Shown: one piece after another, positions 1 through 17,399 of the stretch
Position numbering within the stretch: position 1 is the stretch's first letter
Layout of the letters: each line of letters starts with the position of its first letter
Source of the DNA: Sinotaia quadrata
Lineage: Eukaryota; Mollusca; Gastropoda; Architaenioglossa; Viviparidae
NCBI GenBank assembly: GCA_028829895.1
Contig: CM054181.1
Span: forward strand, 46,779,759-46,843,758
Direction: 5' to 3'
DNA length: 64,000 nucleotides
Made by a program: the position numbers and the translations under genes
The notes under the pieces: generated by a model
Databases searched by the model: none
Told to the model about the DNA's origin: nothing
The model's input: the letters and a program-made list of their open reading frames with translations, nothing else

Positions 1-3507
<3,507 letters not shown>

Positions 3508-3765
3508 TTTCTCCTTAAGTGAATAAGAACACACTGTTCCTATTTTCTCCTTAAGTGAATAAGAACACACTGTTCCTATTTTCTCCTTAAGTGAATAAGA
3601 ACACACTGTTCCTATTTTCTCCTTAAGTGAATAAGAACACACTGTTCCTATTTTCTCCTTAAGTGAATAAGAACACACTGTTCCTATTTTCTCCTTAAGT
3701 GAATAAGAACACACTGTTCCTATTTTCTCCTTAAGTGAATAAGAACACATTTTCCTATTTTCTCC
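3508..3765. repeat. 36-bp minisatellite, ~7 copies
   Basis: Unit TTTCTCCTTAAGTGAATAAG plus AACACACTGTTCCTAT. The period is a multiple of three, so the minus strand stays open and shows a 12-residue repeat; there is no sign it is a real protein. Confidence 0.95.
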
Positions 3766-3929
3766 GATCTGGCGAGGAACGCACGTTACCTCCTCCACAA
3801 GAGCACACAAGTCCGACACTGGTAATCTCTGCAGGACGAAGTTCCAAGAAACCCAGGGATGCAGACTCCTAGAACTCCCGTTGTCTAAAGTCTCTGTCTC
3901 GGCATATAGTCGATTTGAACACTAGCTCA

Positions 3930-4350
3930 AGATTATACAATTAAGACAATAAAGAACACACACAGTGCTAAAGTTTGCTCTTTTGTCTTAGAACACATAA
4001 CGTTCCAGATTGCTCTATTGAGGCCATAAAGAACACACACAGCGATCAAGATTGCACCATTATGACAATAAAGAGCTCACTTAACGATCCATAATGCTCT
4101 ATTGAGGTTAAAAAGAACGCACACAATATTCAAGATTGCACCATTATGACAATAAGGAACACAAATAACGTTCCAGATTGCTCTATTGAGGCTACAAAGA
4201 AATCACACAATGTTCAAGCAAGATTGCACCATTGTGACAATAAAGAGCCCACACAATTTTCAAGATTGCACTTTTGAGACTAAAAAACACACACAATGCT
4301 GAAGACTGAACTATTAAGACATTATAAAGAACACGCGCACAACATTCAAG
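3930..4350. repeat. Degenerate tandem array (CAAGATTGCACCATTATGAC units)
   Basis: At least six diverged units of about 60-68 bp share AAAGAACACACACA and TTCAAGATTGCACC. They may be related to the neighbouring 36-bp array through AAGAACACACA. Confidence 0.75.
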
Positions 4351-5809
<1,459 letters not shown>

Positions 5810-6030
5810 TCAAATTTGAGAAAAATATTTAAATACCAGTCCTGATTTTGAGGTTTGAATCAGTAAAGTTCACAAACATCTGGTATGTCTGGAAAAGATA
5901 ATATTTTGTAGCTAAACATGTGTGCACTTAGGAAATTATAGAATTGATTTTTTATGCTCTGAAACTCTTAGTTGAATTTGTTGCGAAACCATATGTTTTA
6001 CCTTATACCAAACAAGAAGTATTCAAGTAA

Positions 6031-6425
6031 GAATTGCAAAATATGCAGATAGGGATCATCCGGAAGGCTGATTCCCCTTACAGTTCCCCAATTGTATTCA
6101 TACACAAGAAAGATGGTACTCACCAGTTTTGCATCAACTAGAGCCAAAGAAATAAAAACGTAATATTTTCTTCAGAACCCATTCCCGAGCCTGACAGATT
6201 ATGTCAGCCAGGATGGTACGGGAAAACTTGTATTTAGCACCCCAGAAGGACACTTCCAATGGAATGGGATGCCTTTTGGAATTCTGACCACACCTGCAGT
6301 GTTTACCAAAATGATGAGGCTCCTTCATGAGCCCATGCAAGAGGACACAGTCCCCAATTTCATGGATGATTAATTAGTAGCAACCAAAACATTTGAAGAG
6401 AGATTTCAACAGTATGTGAAACTGC
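6031..6425 (+). pseudogene. Ty3/gypsy reverse transcriptase relic
   Basis: The frame from 6041 reads GIIRKADSPYSSPIVFIHKK and DGTHQFCIN before a stop, the classic opening of Ty3/gypsy RT. From about 6198 another frame reads FSTPEGHFQWNGMPFGI, TTPAVFTKMM and finally FMDD at 6359-6370, the position of the RT catalytic xxDD box, followed by a stop. The stretch between the two pieces is deleted or shifted. It is dead and carries only the front half of the RT. Confidence 0.85.
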
Positions 6426-6659
6426 CTAGAGGTAAACAGGTGGATCCACAAATCCCACAGCAGGTGTCAGGCCTTTACTGGTATCTGGCTGGATAGCTGC
6501 GAGCATCTCAGGAGTTGGGATGTTTGGGAATGCAACCCAAAGTAGAGGTAAATACTGGCACAACCATGAGGGAAAGTTGAAAAAAACAATTAAAGAGAGA
6601 AGAAAGAGAAAAAAAAGAGCAAATAGAAAAAAAATGGATGCACTATTGGGTCGGTAGTC

Positions 6660-6893
6660 GATCCGAGATTGGTTCAAGAGTCTGACTACACTAAATTAGC
6701 GGACAGTGCTAAATGGGTAGTGCCTATTGCTTTCATCAATATAGAGTCTAAATACGCAACTGGACGTGTGCCAGCTATCTGCTTGCCAAGCTTTGTCATA
6801 CAAGTAATTACGGGATGCCAATATATCTTGCATGAGACTGAGGCACCAGTGAAGGATCCAATGTTTGTGCATCAACCACTAGTCAACAAATGA
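6660..6893 (+). pseudogene. Ty3/gypsy protease-region relic (probable)
   Basis: An open frame contains WVVPIAFINIESKYATGRV and PAICLPSFVIQVITG. This is the beta-hairpin pattern (VP…I.I.S.Y.TG.V.A.CL…VI.G) found at the end of gypsy retropepsin domains. It lies after the RT fragment, the reverse of the normal PR-RT order, so the locus is rearranged or holds two insertions. Confidence 0.55.
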
Positions 6894-6996
6894 CACTAAG
6901 AAAATGACATCATACTGAGGGTACTGCTACTGCTGAGGTGTGTACGGGAGATAACACTCAAAGTGAGAATATAGTAAGGGAGCACAGTAATGCGGT

Positions 6997-7554
6997 GTGT
7001 GGTATTGCTGTGAATGCTGTGAAAGCAAAGACACTTCCTGTCATACAATGGAGAGCACGGTTAAGGAGAGTGAAGTTGCTATGTCAGGGTCTGAGAGAGT
7101 GACTACTGCCAGAGGGGTGGCAATGGAGACACCTTTGCTCAGAAATGCACAATTAGATGTGTCAACAAACATGTGTCACCTGCAGGAAATTAGTGATGCA
7201 TGTGAACCCAAGAAATTTGGCATATGTAACCAATTTCTGGGGATTGGAACTGTGTGTTTTTGTTGGAGTGTAGTAAATGGTAGTCAAGTGTTAAGTTTAG
7301 AAATACTGATGGCAACACATGAAGTTATGTCTAAGTGGCATTTGAATGTATGGAATACTAGTGCCAGAGGCCCTGCAAAGTTGTATCAGCTGGTCCAAAC
7401 TGGAGGTGCGATATCAAACTACCAGTCTTGCAACGCCAATCAGAGTGAGAATAGTTCCAACATTTGTTCTGTACCATTAGGTGAAAGGCAGCTGGTTGCT
7501 GTGCAAAGTCAGTCAGCTACAGCCGACGTAACTGTGGACTCCAAGTTCCTTTAA
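6997..7554 (+). pseudogene. Open frame of 185 codons, possible gypsy linker region
   Basis: Starts at an in-frame ATG and stays open to TAA at 7552-7554. It contains SERVTTARGVAMETPLL, reminiscent of the VTTR-type linker between protease and RT in metavirus-like pol proteins. It then degenerates into composition with no recognisable domain. Context argues for a transposon relic. It could also be an unrelated spurious ORF. Confidence 0.4.
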
Positions 7555-7750
7555 GAGAATTATGTACAATGCCTGTCATCAATGATGTCACCAACTCTGT
7601 AATTGATAGCATGGCTGCTGTTACAAAGTTATTTTGTGAAAAGAGCATATACTTGTGTTGACTACTGCCAGACTGAGGGCTGACAGTTGTTTTATGGAAG
7701 GGAGAGAATAAGTGTCTGATGTGTAAGAAGATGATAACTGTGAGCGACTC

Positions 7751-9386
7751 TGTGGTGGAGTAAATTTGTCTATCCCTATTTTAAAATTTAATTTTTACAT
7801 AAATTGTTAAATTGTCGAAGTGACCCAACTTTGTTCACTCCTTATGATGGTCTTTTGTAAGTGTCAGAGTTGGAAGGAAACAACTAGAGTTGAGAATAAG
7901 CTAGAAATTGATGATGTAATGCAAACCTATGAGTAGTTTTTATTATCCAATGGTTATGTTTAATGAGATCCAGACCAGCCAATGAGCCAAGATCTAAACG
8001 TTTACTTGCTGTAGATAAATCTATTGTTTGATCACTGGAATTTAAAGTGGCAAGAGGTCCTATCATGAAAGGTAGCCAGCCATTAGCTTAATGGTGAGTT
8101 ACCTGACTGGTTGGGAGAGAATGGACGTAGAAATATTTCGTGCATTTTGCTATTGATATGTTATATGTGTGTTTTGTGTAGAGATGTATTATATGAGTAG
8201 CCTATTATTTCTACAAATGCTTGAACTAAGCTGCTCATTTGTAGTATTCTAAACAGTTGACTCTGTTAAACTATTGTGCAGTATTTATTAGGCTATATGC
8301 GTGAATTGGGCTGATAAATACTGTTGCAAGAAACTTGAATGTAAGAATAAATGGAGTTATAAAGCAATAAACTGGAAACATGGCATTTGTTCCCTGGTTA
8401 TATTTTTACAGGAACAAGTAGCCATTCTATTTTCTACTTTCTGTGTGTGATATGAACCTCCTTGTCTACTGATTGAAAACTGCTACGACTGACCATAAGA
8501 GAGGCGGGGAGGAGTATGTATGTGTAAAGGATACACTACAATTCATTGCTGTATGGTGGCAAGATATGCTGACTACATGAGCAATTTCTGGTATAATGAA
8601 GTACTAAAATTGCTATAATTGTTATTCTGCTTGAGTGAACTGGTACAGTGAGTGAAGCGCCCAGGTTAGCTCAAGAGAATAAGTAGTGAATCAGTGCTTT
8701 CAATGTATGCAGAGAGACACATGAGGAGCTGATGGTAAACAATAAACTTGTGACACTGTTGCAAAGCATGTGAAAGACTATTGAGACTGAATTTAATTCA
8801 GGTTATGTAAAAAAAAAAAAAAAAAAAAAAAACTATTATCGCTTATCTCTAATAACTCCATTTTTGTTCTCTGATAAAGAACTTTCTGTGATTTTTATTG
8901 ACACTATTGTTGAATTGTATTTTAGGCATAAGACTGTGAATTATAAAAATTATTCAAACGTGGTTTCATAACAATATTAATGTCCAAGTCATCTTTTTCA
9001 TTGTATTTGTCAAATGTACATTTGATTGTTGATTTAATAAATTTATTGTTAAATTTATTGACCTTCTTAAGCATATTGATACCCTTATGTTAAAGAAGAA
9101 AGCGGATAGATGGGAGCTTGCTAAATATAGATTGAAAACGGATTTGTCTTTTCCTTTAGTAAGATGTTTTCCACCTACGGAATATTGTGTGGCAGAAAAT
9201 GATTATCTTTAATCTTTCGGAAGAGAGAAAACGTTTACAGCACCCTTATATCCACCAAGTGAGAAAGACGAGGGGTGTCTTCTGGAGGATCAATAATAAA
9301 ATAAATTAAGATTCTCATCACACGTAATTAGATTTGGATGATTACTTAATTATTATTAATAATAATAACTAAGTGTTGACATCACA
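7751..9386 (+). mobile_element. LTR copy A (1636 bp), TG…CA
   Basis: Starts TGTGGTGGAGTAAATTTG and ends GTTGACATCACA. It is flanked by GACTC and GACTA, an imperfect 5-bp target duplication. The same sequence recurs at seven other sites here. It lies just 3' of the gypsy relic in the same orientation, so it is either that element's 3' LTR or a solo LTR. An A-run at 8811-8831 is internal. Confidence 0.75.
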
Positions 9387-9734
9387 GACTATCATAGAGA
9401 GAAGGAAGCGAAATGGAGGAGTGTAAGTTGACTGTTTTGCTGATGAAAGCAGGCATGGTAAAATTGTAAGAGGCAAGAGAATGGCAAGCATATATGTATG
9501 ACAGCTTTGCCGGTGCACAGAATGCAAACAGTCAAGTAATTGGAGGTGGACTCTGTAGAGGTCAAATCCCAGACTTGGGTGGAGTGTGACAAATGGAAAT
9601 GTATGACAATGTTGGAAGGGGAGTAATGCGAAGAAAAAGCCTCCAGATATAGGGGAGATAGAAAACACTGTAGTGTATCTTAGGACGTCTGCAAGTAGAA
9701 AGAAAAGTGTGTGAACCTCCAGACTATACCAGTT

Positions 9735-10582
9735 TGTTCGAGCAGAACAGCACTTGTAATTTTTAGTACTTCCCCATACCAGAAATGTTTTTGATGTAGT
9801 CAGCATACTTTGCCACCATACGTCAAAGGAGTGTAGTGCATTCTTTACACTTACACACACTGCTTCCTGCCTCTACCATGGTCGGTTGTAGCAGTTTACA
9901 TTGATATGAATCTTGGAAAGAAAAAGGCTGCTTGCCCTATCAAAGAGCAACTCTGTTTCCAGTTTATCACTTTATAACTCCATTTTTTCTTACACTCCAG
10001 TATCAACTTACAATTTCTACAATAGTATTTATTAGCCCAATATATGCACATTTCATAGGAAGACAATGTTAAATGTTTAGAATACTATATGTGAGTAGTT
10101 TGGTTCAAACTTTTGTAGAAATAATAGTCTACTCACATAATACCTTATTAAAACACAAGTACATCATATCAATAACAAAATGCATGAAATATTTCTAAGT
10201 CCATTCTCTCTCAACCAGTCAGTTAACTCGCCATCAAGCTGAAAGCTGCCTTTCAAGACTGGACTTCTTTTCCACTTCAAATTCAAGTGATCAGATAATA
10301 GATTTCCCTACAGCAGTTAAACGTTTAGATCTCAGCCCATTGGCTGGGTTCATTCTCGTAAATCAAAACTATTGGATAATAAAAACTACTCACTCAGTTG
10401 GGATAGTTTGCATTACATTAGCAATTTATAGCACATTCTCAAATCGGGTTGTTTATTTCCAACTCTGACACTTTTAAAAATACCGTCATAAGGAGTGTCC
10501 AAAGTCGGGTTACTTTGACAATTTTACAATTTATATAGCAATTAAATTTTAAAATAGGGGTAGGTAAATTTACTCCGCCACA
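9735..10582 (-). mobile_element. LTR copy C, 5' half, inverted relative to copy A
   Basis: Reverse complement of the first ~850 nt of the family, starting TGTGGCGGAGTAAATTTAC at 10582. It loses similarity near 9735. The 5' end abuts a GATA tract at 10583-10605. Copies A and C face each other across about 350 nt. Confidence 0.75.
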
Positions 10583-10733
10583 GATAGATAGATAGATAGA
10601 TAGATTATAAGACCCTGAAATTTAATTATATCCAGAACTCTTCAGCCTTAATATTCCAGATGTTTGAGAGACGGGATGGTTGGAAGATGGGGTGGTTGTT
10701 TTAAAAATCATGACGCCATCTTACTCAAGCCAG

Positions 10734-10734
10734 T

Positions 10735-10797
<63 letters not shown>
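10734..10797. repeat. (TG)n microsatellite
   Basis: About 30 TG units. Confidence 0.97.
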
Positions 10798-10798
<1 letters not shown>

Positions 10799-11578
10799 TA
10801 TATCGTGTTTGGGTGTGGTTTTAAAATTTAAGAGAACCGTCTTCTTCCTGTTTCTAGTGTATCAATACACTGCTTAATCTTTAATTTTCTAATTTACTAT
10901 AGCTGCATTTTGTTATCTCGCTTTTTTCAAAAAAGCGTTGGAGGCCAAGGTTTCTTTGGGTATAATCTTTTAAGGTTAAGGTGAGGGTGACCTCACACCG
11001 TGGCCAATGATCGTCAACTTCCGTGATAATAATGGCTTCGTAATTCTTGATTTATATCACAAGTGTTTATAATTCTATCTTGATGATACTACAACAAACT
11101 GCGTGGAAAGTCAGTTTTTTGAAGTCTTAAGCACGCTGTTTAACATCTTACTGTAAAGTGTCTGTGTGCTAAGTGGTTTACTTCAGCCTTAGTCTCAAAG
11201 CTGATGTTTGATTTATAAAGGTATGCACACTTTATTCAAACCATTGTCTTTCTCTCTCCAATTCCTCACTCTTGCCATCATGTACAAAATAGTCTACAAC
11301 AAAACAACACGCTACATGATTTCTCTTGTATCTCTCTCGATGACAGGCGTTTCATTAGCGCCTACAATTTGTATCTACTTTAGACAATTTTAAAGCAAAT
11401 CTCAGCTTTAAAGGCTCACCATATGGGATTTTCTCTCGAATGCAGAATCAGGAAGTCCATTTCGCATTTTAAGACATTAATATTTCGAAAATTGTTTTGG
11501 AAATTGTTTTTTAAAATCTGAGATGGTCCGTTAGGCCATTTGGGGTCTTTTGCCGTGGTTACAATAGGTACTTCACTT
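10798..11578. other. Non-coding stretch, nothing identified
   Basis: No family signature in any frame and no clear tandem structure. Confidence 0.5.
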
Positions 11579-11800
11579 GTACAAACAATGCTTTCATCTA
11601 CTGTGTACGAACAGTATTTAGGTCAATGTGTACAAACAATGCTTTCATCTACTGTGTACGAACAGTATTTAGGTCAATGTGTACAAACAATGCTTTCATC
11701 TACTGTGTACGAACAGTATTTAGGTCAATGTGTACAAACAATGCTTTCATCTACTATGTACGAACAGTATTTAGGTCAATGTGTACAAACAATGCTTACG
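11579..11800. repeat. 51-bp minisatellite, ~4.3 copies
   Basis: Unit runs GTACAAACAATGCTTTCATC to TTTAGGTCAATGT. The period is a multiple of three, so two frames stay open across it. Confidence 0.93.
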
Positions 11801-12671
11801 TCACTATATACGAACAATGTGTTCTCTGCGAAAGCGCCATTAAATATATGATTGCATTGTTTTACTTATTGTCATTCTATGTTCATTTCACACACTTACC
11901 TTCTTATATTATTCAGTCTTTTTTTTCACAACCTCTGTTGACTGTTGGTTTCCAGCCGAGATCTCTTACTAAGATTCTAGGGCAGATTTTATGGAGAATG
12001 TAGACACTTCCAAGGAGCGCTGTTTTTTGTTTTGTTTTGTTTTTGTTTATTTTGTAATTTGGCAAGCACTGATACTGTATATATATTTTTATATTTTGAT
12101 CTATATTTGTTAAATGAGATGCTATTTATTATTTGTATGATTTCAAAATGTTGCATAAAGTTAATTTTGGTAGTGAAGTCCACAATGGACAAGGGTGAAG
12201 GGAGAAATTAATCTGCCGAGTGAGTAGTAGATGTGGGGTAGGGATGTTGTATAAAATGTATTTCTTGGTTTAAATTACTGAGTGGGGGTGCCATGAGTCC
12301 AATTGACACTGACACATTTGCATATCAGCATTACAGTTGCAGATATGCATATATAAACATACTCATTGGCACTTGTAGATATTTTGTATCATAACTAAAC
12401 GCTAACAATGATATTATTCATTATTACAAAGTCACCCCAGAATACAGCAGTGACAATGTATTCATTTCCGATCTTTATGTGGTTTTTTTTTTTGGTTTTT
12501 TTTTTTTTTTGGGGGGTATAGTTGTCTACTTAGTTTTGTTCTGTATTTTGCTCTCTTGTCTGCTGCTTCTTTGCCTGAAATGTGGCTGGATGTCCATTGA
12601 AGTGTGGTGGTAACAATGTTGTTTTTCTCTTATTTCTTTATTTGGTTCGTGGTGTGTATTGTGGATGTATT
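11801..12671. other. Non-coding flank with T/G homopolymer runs
   Basis: T-rich runs with a G-run at about 12481-12517. No gene seen. Confidence 0.5.
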
Positions 12672-14631
12672 TGTGACATGGCACCCTTTGTTACTGGTTA
12701 TGATGATTATTATTATTCATCTTCCATAACTAATTATGTGATGGAGAAATCTTAATTTATGTTTATTAATAATTTTCCTTGGAGCCACCACTCTACTCTC
12801 ACTTGTAGGATTATACGGGTGTAGTAAAAGTCTTTTCTCTTCCACAATAATAAGACAGACGTTTTACTGTCACACAATATTTTAGCAGGTGGGGAAACTA
12901 ATTACTAAAGGAGTAACAAATCCGTCTTTAATTATATTTAATTAGTCCCCATCCACACATTGTCATTCCAACATATAGTTTAATAATAATATGTACAAGA
13001 AAATTACTAAATTTAACAATAAATTTATTAAATCAACAATCAAATATACATATGATAAATGTAATGAGAAGATTAATTAACATCAATATTCCATGAAAAA
13101 AGTTCAAGTAATTCCAATACTTATGCAGTCTTACATCCTAACACATTATTCAGCAATCCAATTTATTCAATTAAATCACAGGACTATTCTTAGCATAAAG
13201 AAATGGAGTTATAGAATGATATGATAATCGTTTGCACATAATCTGTTCACTGACGAAAGCCACAACAGTCCTTTGCACACTTTCATAACAATATCACAAG
13301 TTTATATTCACAATAGACTAATCAAAGTTCCACATGCTATGCTAAGCACTTTGTAGATGTTCCAAAACTGTAGATCCCTCAGGACTAATCTAGGCACGTG
13401 TTCGCCATATTAGCTTCTAGAATAGGCAATGACAGTAATGAACTTCTAGCATGCATTTGCTAGAAAGCTCCACAATGAAGTTAGACACACTTGCTGATGC
13501 ACACAAACAGGATGCAGTGCATCAACACAACTGCCATCTTCTAGGATGGATGGAAACTTCTTTAATCTAGCTGAAGCATACAAGAAGAAAGGGAAACCAA
13601 AAAAAGGCTTGCTCCTTTCTGAAACATTATGTCAGAATGCAACGATGAGTCCCAAATGTAATCATTTCTATTCTTCATTCTTTCTTACAAATACAATCAT
13701 TCTCAACTTACAATTCCTGCAACAGCATTTATTAGCCTGATATATCCATGCAACTTAATAAATACAGCATAATCAATTACAAACGTATTGATGTCAGAAA
13801 TGATATAATGTATTTAGTATATTACATACAACTATCATAATTCACAACTGCAGAAATGATAGTCTTTTCACATTATACATCCTTACAAATTACATATTAA
13901 ATTACAAATGATATATTACATCTTTACAAATTACATATTAAATTACAAATTATATATTACATCTTTATAAATTACATATTAAATTACAAATTATATATTA
14001 CATCTTTAAAAATTACATACTAAATTACAAATTATATATTACATCTTTATAAATTACATATTAAATTACAAATTATATATTACATCTTTACAAATTACAT
14101 ATTAAATTACAAATTATATATTACATCTTTACAAATTACATATTAAATTACAAATTATATATTACATCTTTGTAAATTACATATTAAATTACAAATTATA
14201 TATTACATCTTTACAAATTACATATTACATCTTTATAAATTTATTATGCTAATAACATGGTGTACAAAATATTTCTAAGTCCATTCTCTCTCAGTCAAGC
14301 AGTTAATTCACCATTAAGATAGCAATCGCCTTTTATGACCAGGATTGAGTTACATCAAAACCAAACTGATTAGAATTAACAACTTTCCTTAAAAGATAAG
14401 TTTCAGTCTCTATCCATTGGCTAGTTCATTATTTGTAAACCTTTACTATTGGCTAACAAAAATTAGTTATCCACTCTGAATTGGTTTGGATTGCATCAGC
14501 AAGTTCTAGCTTATTATTTATTACAAAAATATCGTCATGCACAGTACCCAAAGGTCATGTCACATTGACATTTAATTAACTACATAATAATGAAGTTTTA
14601 AACTAGGGACAATCAAATTTACTCTGCCAGA
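12672..14631 (-). mobile_element. LTR copy B (1960 bp), contains its own minisatellite
   Basis: The 5' end at 14631 (minus strand) reads TCTGGCAGAGTAAATTTGA, and the 3' end at 12672 reads CATGTCACA. The flanks GTATT and GTTTT on the plus strand are an imperfect 5-bp duplication (4 of 5). The extra length over other copies comes from the internal 41-bp array. Confidence 0.72.
13868..14235. repeat. 41-bp minisatellite, ~9 copies, inside LTR copy B
   Basis: Unit ACATCTTTACAAATTACATA plus TTAAATTACAAATTATATATT. Its reverse complement (AAAGATGTAATATATAA) matches the short LTR segment that reads TAGAGATGTATTATATGAG in copy A, so it expanded from LTR sequence. Confidence 0.9.
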
Positions 14632-15042
14632 GTTTTTCTTGCATCAAATAGTGTTGGTATTGAAGAGAATGAGACTGTGAGTATTAATATTATTTTTTTT
14701 TTTTTGGGGGGGGGGGAATGATGGCTATTGGGTGGTTGTTTAGTTGTGAAATTGCTTTTTGTATTGCTGTTAGTTTAGCAATATGTGGGTATTGAATGTT
14801 CAGGGTATAATGTGTATGTGAAAATGCTCTGATGTGAAGGGGTAGCTTCTCCATCCCCCCAGTGGTTTCTGATCCTTAGTGTTAAGTCCCAAATATTCTT
14901 GGGAATCACATTTAATGACAATATTTCTTTCAATTCTACCTCCAGACAACTCCTGGCGGCTCAGCGGGGAGAGTTTGTGACAAACAATAACAGATTTAAT
15001 AGTGCTTAATTAACATTAAAATATGCAATATCTTTCTAAGGA

Positions 15043-15541
15043 CTACAGCAACACTTTCGAAAATGCATATAATATTACAAAACAAAATGATTTCCCATGC
15101 AAACTGACAATATACAAAATACTACTGTACTTACACAAAAAGAAGCACAAAAGAAGCGAATTTTCAAATGTAAAGTTTGCACAAAAATAATACAGACGGG
15201 ATGGTGCTTCTTTTGCTGGAAACAAAGTCGCAGAGGTATGCCTTGAGAGTCAGATTGAATATCGTCATGATCCCTTAGTATTCCAGCTTAGAGAATTCCA
15301 GACAAATGGACCCTGATCAGCCAAAGAATGTTGGTCGATTTACTTGTAGTTTGCTTTCGGATTGTTGGCCATGTATGTCTGGTGAGTCCATACTTCTAGC
15401 CGTGAATGCGTGAAAAATCAGACGGGTACGTATGGCTAAAACAGTAAAGCGTAAAATGGAGAAGAGTATTTGTACTTGGCTGTTAAAAGGTAGCAACTGA
15501 AAACCGTTGTGCAGTGTTATTACCCCTTCTAGAGAGGACAC
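15043..15541 (-). pseudogene. LINE reverse-transcriptase C-terminal relic
   Basis: Minus-strand frames carry the tail pattern of CR1/RTE-type LINE proteins: QLLPFNSQVQILFSILRF (like the L.WLPV..RI.YKI segment), then in a shifted frame ADQGPFVWNSL (15301-15333), then FNLTLKAYLC. At least two frameshifts are needed. The motif order is right for a LINE ORF2 end; the clade is not resolvable. Confidence 0.55.
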
Positions 15542-16350
15542 ACCAGGTAATTATATTTCGCTATGGCGTTAGCTATATTAAAACTTTGAACAATCGCTTT
15601 AGGTATGAACAAGAGGACACGCAAATAACTGTCGTTGTACCAGCAAAATAGAAGATGTATTTCATTAAACTGTCTGTTGTTCAGTTAATCAGTGCGAAAG
15701 GTATGCAGAGAAATGAAATGTTTACAATCTGTATGAATTCAGCCAATATTGTTTCATTCTCTCTTTTTCTTTCCAAGGTAATAACATTAGACGCCATGTT
15801 AATTCAAGGTGAGTTATGTGAGAGCAAGCTGGAATACTTATAAAATGTGATCATAGATACAATTATATTATTTTGGTATGAGAAAAATAAACAGAATTTT
15901 ATCTATGAACGTGTGAATAAATTTTAGAATTAGCTTTTATTTTAAAGGACATATACTCTATTATCATCATAAAATAATATATTGTGAAATTATTGTATTT
16001 ATTTCTTTTGCTGAAATTGAAATTGTTCACCCTTGTCCGTAATATTCACATTTGAAGTTCGAAGTTCCCACCGCTTGATTTTTCTCTCAGTCATTTTTTA
16101 GTCTTCTTTTAATTATTAGGCGATCATTCTTCTTCCTTTTCTTTCCTATGCTCTTCATTTTCAAGACCTTTTCTTCTGTTTCTTCTTGGTTTGTTCCTTC
16201 ATTTTAGTTCTTTCTATATTTTATTTAGTATGTTAGCTAAATAATGCTTTCTACATATGAACTCATGCACACACAAAGAGAGAAAAAGCAGTTTTGTAAA
16301 TACCATTATTTGACATATATTTTCATTTTGCATGTGAATTTTTTATCTTA
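15542..16350. other. Non-coding stretch, nothing identified
   Basis: AT-rich; only short unsupported ORFs. Confidence 0.5.
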
Positions 16351-16911
16351 TACTTTGGGCCTTTAGCGTTTTTATGTGTTTAAGTAATCTTATGTTTTTG
16401 GCCTTTAGCGTTTTTATATGTTTAAGTAATCTTATGTTTTTGGCCTTTAGCGTTTTTCTGTGTTTAGGTAATGGTATAAAATCTATGTTTTGTGGCCTTT
16501 AGCGTTTTTCTGTGTTTAAGTAATGGTATAAAATCTATGTTTTGTGGTCTTTAGCGTTTTTCTGTGTTTAGGTAATGGTATAAAATCTATGTTTTGTGGT
16601 CTTTAGCGTTTTTCTGTGTTTACGTAATGGTATAAAATCTATGTTTTGTGGTCTTTGGCGTTTTTCTGTGTTTAGGTAATGGTATAAAATCTATGTTTTG
16701 TGGTCTTTAGCGTTTTTCTGTGTTTAGGTAATGGTATAAAATCTATGTTTTGTGGTCTTTAGCGTTTTTCTGTGTTTAAGTAATGGTATAAAATCTATGT
16801 TTTGTGGTCTTTAGCGTTTTTCTGTGTTTAAGTAATGGTATAAAATCTGTGTTTTGTGGTCTTTAGCGTTTTTCTGTGTTTAAGTAATGGTATAAAATCT
16901 ATGTTTTGTGG
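16350..16911. repeat. 52-bp minisatellite, ~9 copies, with two shorter leading units
   Basis: Unit TTTAGCGTTTTTCTGTGTTT plus AAGTAATGGTATAAAATCTATG and TTTTGTGGTC. The first two units lack the GGTATAAAAT portion. Confidence 0.93.
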
Positions 16912-17399
16912 GTGATTATTGTAAAGCACTTAGACCTTTTATAACATTAAGTACTCTATTAAATCTTCTTTCTCTTTCTGTCCGTCTTTAGTAGTAGTAC
17001 AAGTAGTAGTCAACAGTGTGATGTGTCCGTCCACCTTTTCACGCTTTTATTAAGTAATTAAGAGAAGAATTAATTCGCTTCACATAAACTGTGCCTATCT
17101 TATTTTAAATGTATGTCTTTCAAAATTTTGTTTATTTAACACAGAGACTTTTGTTTTACAAATTTATTTTTTTGTGTAACATGATTAAAACTTTGAGATG
17201 TGACTAGGACTAAAATAAGTCCACAATTATTTTCTCTAATGAAACCAGGACTGGAAATGGAAATTAATCCACCATGGATTAATTTTATTATTTATGTTAT
17301 TAATTATATATTTTATATTATTTATTATAATTATTTTAGTGAGAGGGTGTGAAGTACAAATCCATTTATTCACACTTTTTGTAAATAATTAAGAGATAG

